The position numbers and the translations under genes are program-made. Positions 12,393 to 14,912 of a stretch of DNA of 14,912 bases are shown here, in pieces (the first letter of the stretch is position 1; each line of letters starts with the position of its first letter). A model generated the notes under the pieces. That model was not told the DNA's origin. It made no database searches and was given only the letters and a program-made list of their open reading frames with translations. Source of the stretch: AC-37 sp036382905 (GTDB taxonomy: Bacteria > Actinomycetota > Thermoleophilia > Solirubrobacterales > Thermoleophilaceae); NCBI GenBank assembly GCA_036382905.1, contig DASVPL010000009.1, forward strand, positions 1-14,912. Direction: 5' to 3'.

Positions 12393-13583
12393 ATGCCGAC
12401 CGGCGCTGAAGTCCTCAGGAAGATCAAGCAGGAGATCAGGGAGGTGGACCCCCGCGAGGTCCACGACGCCACCGCGAACGGGAACGGCAGCGCGCCCGTC
12501 CTGATCGACGTGCGCGAGCAGCACGAGTTCGAGGAGGGTCACATCCCGGGCGCCGTCCACGTCCCGCGCGGCCACCTCGAGACGCGCATCGAGGGGCGCG
12601 CCGGCGACCGCTCCCAGCCGATCGTCCTCTACTGCGCCTCCGGCAACCGCTCCGCCTTCGCGGCAAAGACGCTCCAGGACCTGCTCGGCTACGAGGACGT
12701 CGCGTCGATGACCGGCGGCATCACGCTCTGGAAGGACCGCGGGTTCGAGGTCGAGACCCCGCGCGCGCTCACGGCCGAGCAGAAGACGCGCTACTCGCGC
12801 CACATCCTCCTCCCGGAGGTCGGGCTCGAGGGCCAGCTCGCGCTGCTCGACGCGAAGGTGCTGCTGCTCGGCGCCGGCGGCCTCGGCGCGCCCACGGCGC
12901 TCTACCTCGCCGCGGCGGGCGTCGGCACGCTGGGGATCGTGGACGACGACGAGGTCGACCTCTCGAACCTCCAGCGCCAGGTCATCCACACGACCGACCG
13001 GATAGGCGTCTCGAAGGTCGACTCGGCCGAGCAGACGATCGCCGGGCTGAACCCCGACGTCGACGTGGTCAAGTACCACACGCGCCTCGACGCCTCGAAC
13101 ATCATGGAGATCATCGACGGCTACGACGTGATCGTCGACGGCGTCGACAACTTCCCGACGCGCTACCTGCTGAACGACGCGACGGTGCGCACGAAGACGC
13201 CGGTCGTCTCCGCGTCGATCCTCGGATTCGACGGCCAGCTCTCGGTGTTCGCCCCCTACGAGGGGCCGTGCTACCGCTGCCTCTACCCGACGCCGCCGCC
13301 GGCCGAGCTGGCTCCGTCGTGCGGCGCCAACGGCGTGCTCGGCGTGCTGCCGGGGACGATGGGGATGCTCCAGGCCACCGAGGTCATCAAGCTGATCACG
13401 GGCCAGGGCGAGCCGCTGATCGGGCGCCTGCTCCTGTACGAGGCACTCGGCGCGTCGTTCACCGAGCTCAAGGTCCGGCGCGACCCGGAGTGCCCGATCT
13501 GCTCGCGCGAGCCGGAGTCGATCTCCGACGACGAGATGGGCGTCTTCCCGGACTACGAAGCGTTCTGCGCGGGCGCTGGCTAG
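12393..13583 (+). CDS. Rhodanese-MoeB/ThiF fusion (sulfur carrier activating E1-like enzyme)
   Basis: Adenylates the C-terminal Gly-Gly of a ubiquitin-like sulfur carrier and supplies sulfur to form a thiocarboxylate. In the 396-residue product the rhodanese domain comes first (about 20-120: LIDVREQHEFEEGHIPGA and active-site C81 in YCASGNRS). A MoeB/ThiF domain follows (about 128-396) with LLLGAGGLGAPTALYLAAAG (P-loop-like ATP site near 158-177), VDLSNLQRQVIHT, VDGVDNFPTRYLLND, candidate catalytic C310 in APSCGANGVLG, and zinc pairs CYRC (293/296) and CPIC (367/370). MoeZ, MoeBR and MOCS3 carry rhodanese at the C-terminus, so this order is inverted. The CysO-like gene follows after nine bases, so that protein is the likely substrate. 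Moco or thiamin carriers are possible alternatives. Confidence 0.92.
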   Translation: MPTGAEVLRKIKQEIREVDPREVHDATANGNGSAPVLIDVREQHEFEEGHIPGAVHVPRGHLETRIEGRAGDRSQPIVLYCASGNRSAFAAKTLQDLLGYEDVASMTGGITLWKDRGFEVETPRALTAEQKTRYSRHILLPEVGLEGQLALLDAKVLLLGAGGLGAPTALYLAAAGVGTLGIVDDDEVDLSNLQRQVIHTTDRIGVSKVDSAEQTIAGLNPDVDVVKYHTRLDASNIMEIIDGYDVIVDGVDNFPTRYLLNDATVRTKTPVVSASILGFDGQLSVFAPYEGPCYRCLYPTPPPAELAPSCGANGVLGVLPGTMGMLQATEVIKLITGQGEPLIGRLLLYEALGASFTELKVRRDPECPICSREPESISDDEMGVFPDYEAFCAGAG

Positions 13584-13586
13584 CCT
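13581..13586 (+). promoter_or_regulatory. Putative -10 (TAGCCT) in the stop codon region before the CysO-like gene
   Basis: TAGCCT starts with the TAG stop of the upstream gene and is followed by six bases (CCCCGG) and the ATG at 13593. It is the same hexamer and spacing as at fxsA. No ribosome site is visible, so an internal leaderless transcript is possible. Confidence 0.45.
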
Positions 13587-13592
13587 CCCCGG

Positions 13593-13865
13593 ATGAGCAA
13601 CGTGAAGATCCCGCCGGTCCTCCGCTCCTCCACGGGCGGGGAGAAGGAGGTCAGCGCCGCGGGCGGGACCGTCGGTGAGGTGCTGCGCGCACTCGCCGAG
13701 GCGCATCCCGACACCGAGTCGCAGATCTTCTCCGGCGACGGCCAGCTCAACCGCTACGTCAACGTCTACCTCAACGACGAGGACGTGCGCGTGCTCGACG
13801 GGCTCGAGACACCCGTGAAGGACGCCGACACGCTGGTGATCCTTCCGGCGATGGCCGGGGGATAG
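13593..13865 (+). CDS. cysO: CysO-like ubiquitin-fold sulfur carrier protein
   Basis: A small beta-grasp protein whose C-terminal glycine is converted to a thiocarboxylate. In M. tuberculosis CysO donates this sulfur to O-phosphoserine via CysM to make cysteine, and the peptidase Mec releases the product. The 90-residue product matches CysO as I remember it, at both ends and in the middle: VKIPPVLRSSTGGEKEV, LNRYVNVYLNDEDVRVLDGL, DTLVILPAMAGG, ending in the required Gly-Gly (89-90). That match is better than to ThiS or MoaD. It directly follows the rhodanese-MoeB gene, its probable activator. No CysM or JAMM peptidase gene is in the window; the next gene encodes an M16 peptidase. Confidence 0.88.
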   Translation: MSNVKIPPVLRSSTGGEKEVSAAGGTVGEVLRALAEAHPDTESQIFSGDGQLNRYVNVYLNDEDVRVLDGLETPVKDADTLVILPAMAGG

Positions 13866-14912
13866 CGGCTCCTCTCCGTATCGAGGTCGAGGGGCGCTCA
13901 GGCGTTCCCGTCTTCTGGTTCGACGCGCCGGGGCCCGTCGAGGCGCGGCTCGTGTTCGGCGTGGGCTCGGCGCACGAGTCGCTGCCGCGGCACGGGATCA
14001 CCCACCTCGTGGAGCACCTCGCGATGGTGCCGCTGCACTGGACGCCGTACGCCTCGGGCGCCTGGGTCGAGGACACCACCACCACGTTCTGGGTGGAGGG
14101 CAGCCTCGCGGAGGTCGGCGGCTTCCTGGGCGACGTCACGCGCTCGCTGGGAGAGTTGCCGCTCGATCGGCTGGACGTCGAGCGCGACGTGCTCGCGAGC
14201 GAGGCCGCCGATTCGGGGTCGAGCTTCCAGCGCCGGCTCCTGGGTCTGCGCTTCGGCCCCGCGACCTACGGCGTGGCCAACTTCCTGGAGCTCGGCCTGC
14301 GGTCCGTGTCGCCCGAGGAGGTGGAGGACTGGCGGCGGCGCTCTTTCACCGCGGGCAACGCCGCGATCTGGATGACGGCACGCCCGCCGGACGACCTGGT
14401 GCTCGACCTACCGGACGGCCCCGCGGTGCGGCCTCCGGAGCCCGAGCCGATCCCGGGACTGCGCCTCCCCGCGCAGAGCGCTGACTGGGAGGGCGACGTC
14501 GCGTTCGGCATGCTCGCGTCGCGCAGCCACGCACTCGCCGCGGGCGGAATGATCGCCGAGCGCCGCGCCGAGGATCGTCTGCGCGTCGAGCGCGGCCTCA
14601 CCTACGGGGTCGAGTGGGAGCTCTTCCCGCTCACCGCCGGCACCGCCCACCTGTTCCTCTCCGCCGACTCGACCGACGCGAACGCCGTCGTGATCCGCGA
14701 CGGGATCGGGGCGGTGCTCGAGGAGCTCGCGCGGGACGGGCCCACCGAGGAGGAGCTGGAACGGTTGGTGGCCGAGGACGAGCGCTGGATGCACGACCCC
14801 GGCTTCCCCGGCGAGATCCTCGACCGGGCGGCGCGCGAGCATCTCCGCGGGGCGCCGCTGGAGCAGCCCGGGGAGCTGATGGAGGAGCGCCGGCGGGTGC
14901 GCCCCGCCGCGG
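13862..14912 (+). CDS. M16 family zinc metallopeptidase, start uncertain, 3'-truncated by window edge
   Basis: A pitrilysin/processing-peptidase (M16) family protein. The zinc motif HXXEH is intact as ITHLVEHLA (H48, E51, H52 counted from 13862), with the distal Glu ligand probably E114 in ERDVLASEAAD. A second-half M16 signature LRVERGLTYGVEW also appears. The open frame begins with no ATG, GTG or TTG where the domain needs one. Counting from ATA at 13862, which overlaps the CysO stop (ATAG), gives IAAPLRIEVEGRSGVPVFWF, a complete first strand. The first canonical start, GTG at 13952 with GAGG upstream, would remove that strand. The frame is open to the window end, so the C-terminus is missing. 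Family confidence is high; the start is unresolved. Confidence 0.82.
   Translation, partial: MAAPLRIEVEGRSGVPVFWFDAPGPVEARLVFGVGSAHESLPRHGITHLVEHLAMVPLHWTPYASGAWVEDTTTTFWVEGSLAEVGGFLGDVTRSLGELPLDRLDVERDVLASEAADSGSSFQRRLLGLRFGPATYGVANFLELGLRSVSPEEVEDWRRRSFTAGNAAIWMTARPPDDLVLDLPDGPAVRPPEPEPIPGLRLPAQSADWEGDVAFGMLASRSHALAAGGMIAERRAEDRLRVERGLTYGVEWELFPLTAGTAHLFLSADSTDANAVVIRDGIGAVLEELARDGPTEEELERLVAEDERWMHDPGFPGEILDRAAREHLRGAPLEQPGELMEERRRVRPAA

Overview
The window is chromosomal DNA from a very GC-rich bacterium. Gene content (FxsA, a WS/DGAT acyltransferase, IspH, a CysO-type sulfur carrier, a secreted HtaA-like protein) and the leaderless-start architecture suggest an actinobacterium, most likely of the class Thermoleophilia (Solirubrobacter/Conexibacter-like). 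That placement is inference; no rRNA marker is present. There is no CRISPR array, tRNA, rRNA, transposase or integrase, so it reads as core chromosome with a few unusual genes.

Layout. 1-1617: the 3' part of xseA and all of xseB (exonuclease VII, overlapping by 4 bases), then a large imperfect palindrome. 1805-2260: an unrecognised small acidic protein. 2261-2552: a non-coding stretch with short tandem and dispersed repeats. 2553-3134: an exported thermonuclease-like protein, then a second repeat patch. 3234-5091 (minus): fxsA, an unknown beta-rich protein and a HAD hydrolase, joined by two GTGA stop/start overlaps. 5117-5413: a MIP18/DUF59 protein divergent from fxsA, with only 25 bases between the two start codons. 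5352-6797 (minus): a WS/DGAT acyltransferase whose 3' end overlaps the DUF59 gene antisense. 6840-8676: an M28 lipoprotein peptidase followed by ispH. 8686-10246 (minus): a SpoIIM-like membrane protein followed by a thioredoxin-fold protein that has lost its CXXC. 10322-11473: a secreted duplicated HtaA-like protein with a clear promoter, ribosome site and terminator. 11536-12147 (minus): SCO1/SenC. 12393-14912: a sulfur-relay cluster of a rhodanese-MoeB fusion with the rhodanese at the N-terminus, a CysO-like carrier ending in GG, and an M16 metallopeptidase that runs off the window.

The most interesting points are: (1) the rhodanese-E1/CysO/M16 cluster, where an HXXEH zinc peptidase with no ordinary start codon directly abuts the sulfur carrier gene; (2) an SSB-like DDIPF tail on XseB, next to an XseA with an enlarged, internally repeated coiled coil and an altered GHExD motif; (3) several start codons preceded at exactly six bases by a TANNNT-like -10 box, including two divergent pairs, which suggests widespread leaderless transcription; (4) the redox-dead thioredoxin-like protein; and (5) structured intergenic DNA, including a 51-base near-palindrome, an 11-bp GAAA-tetraloop hairpin, and a hairpin built from two opposing stop codons.
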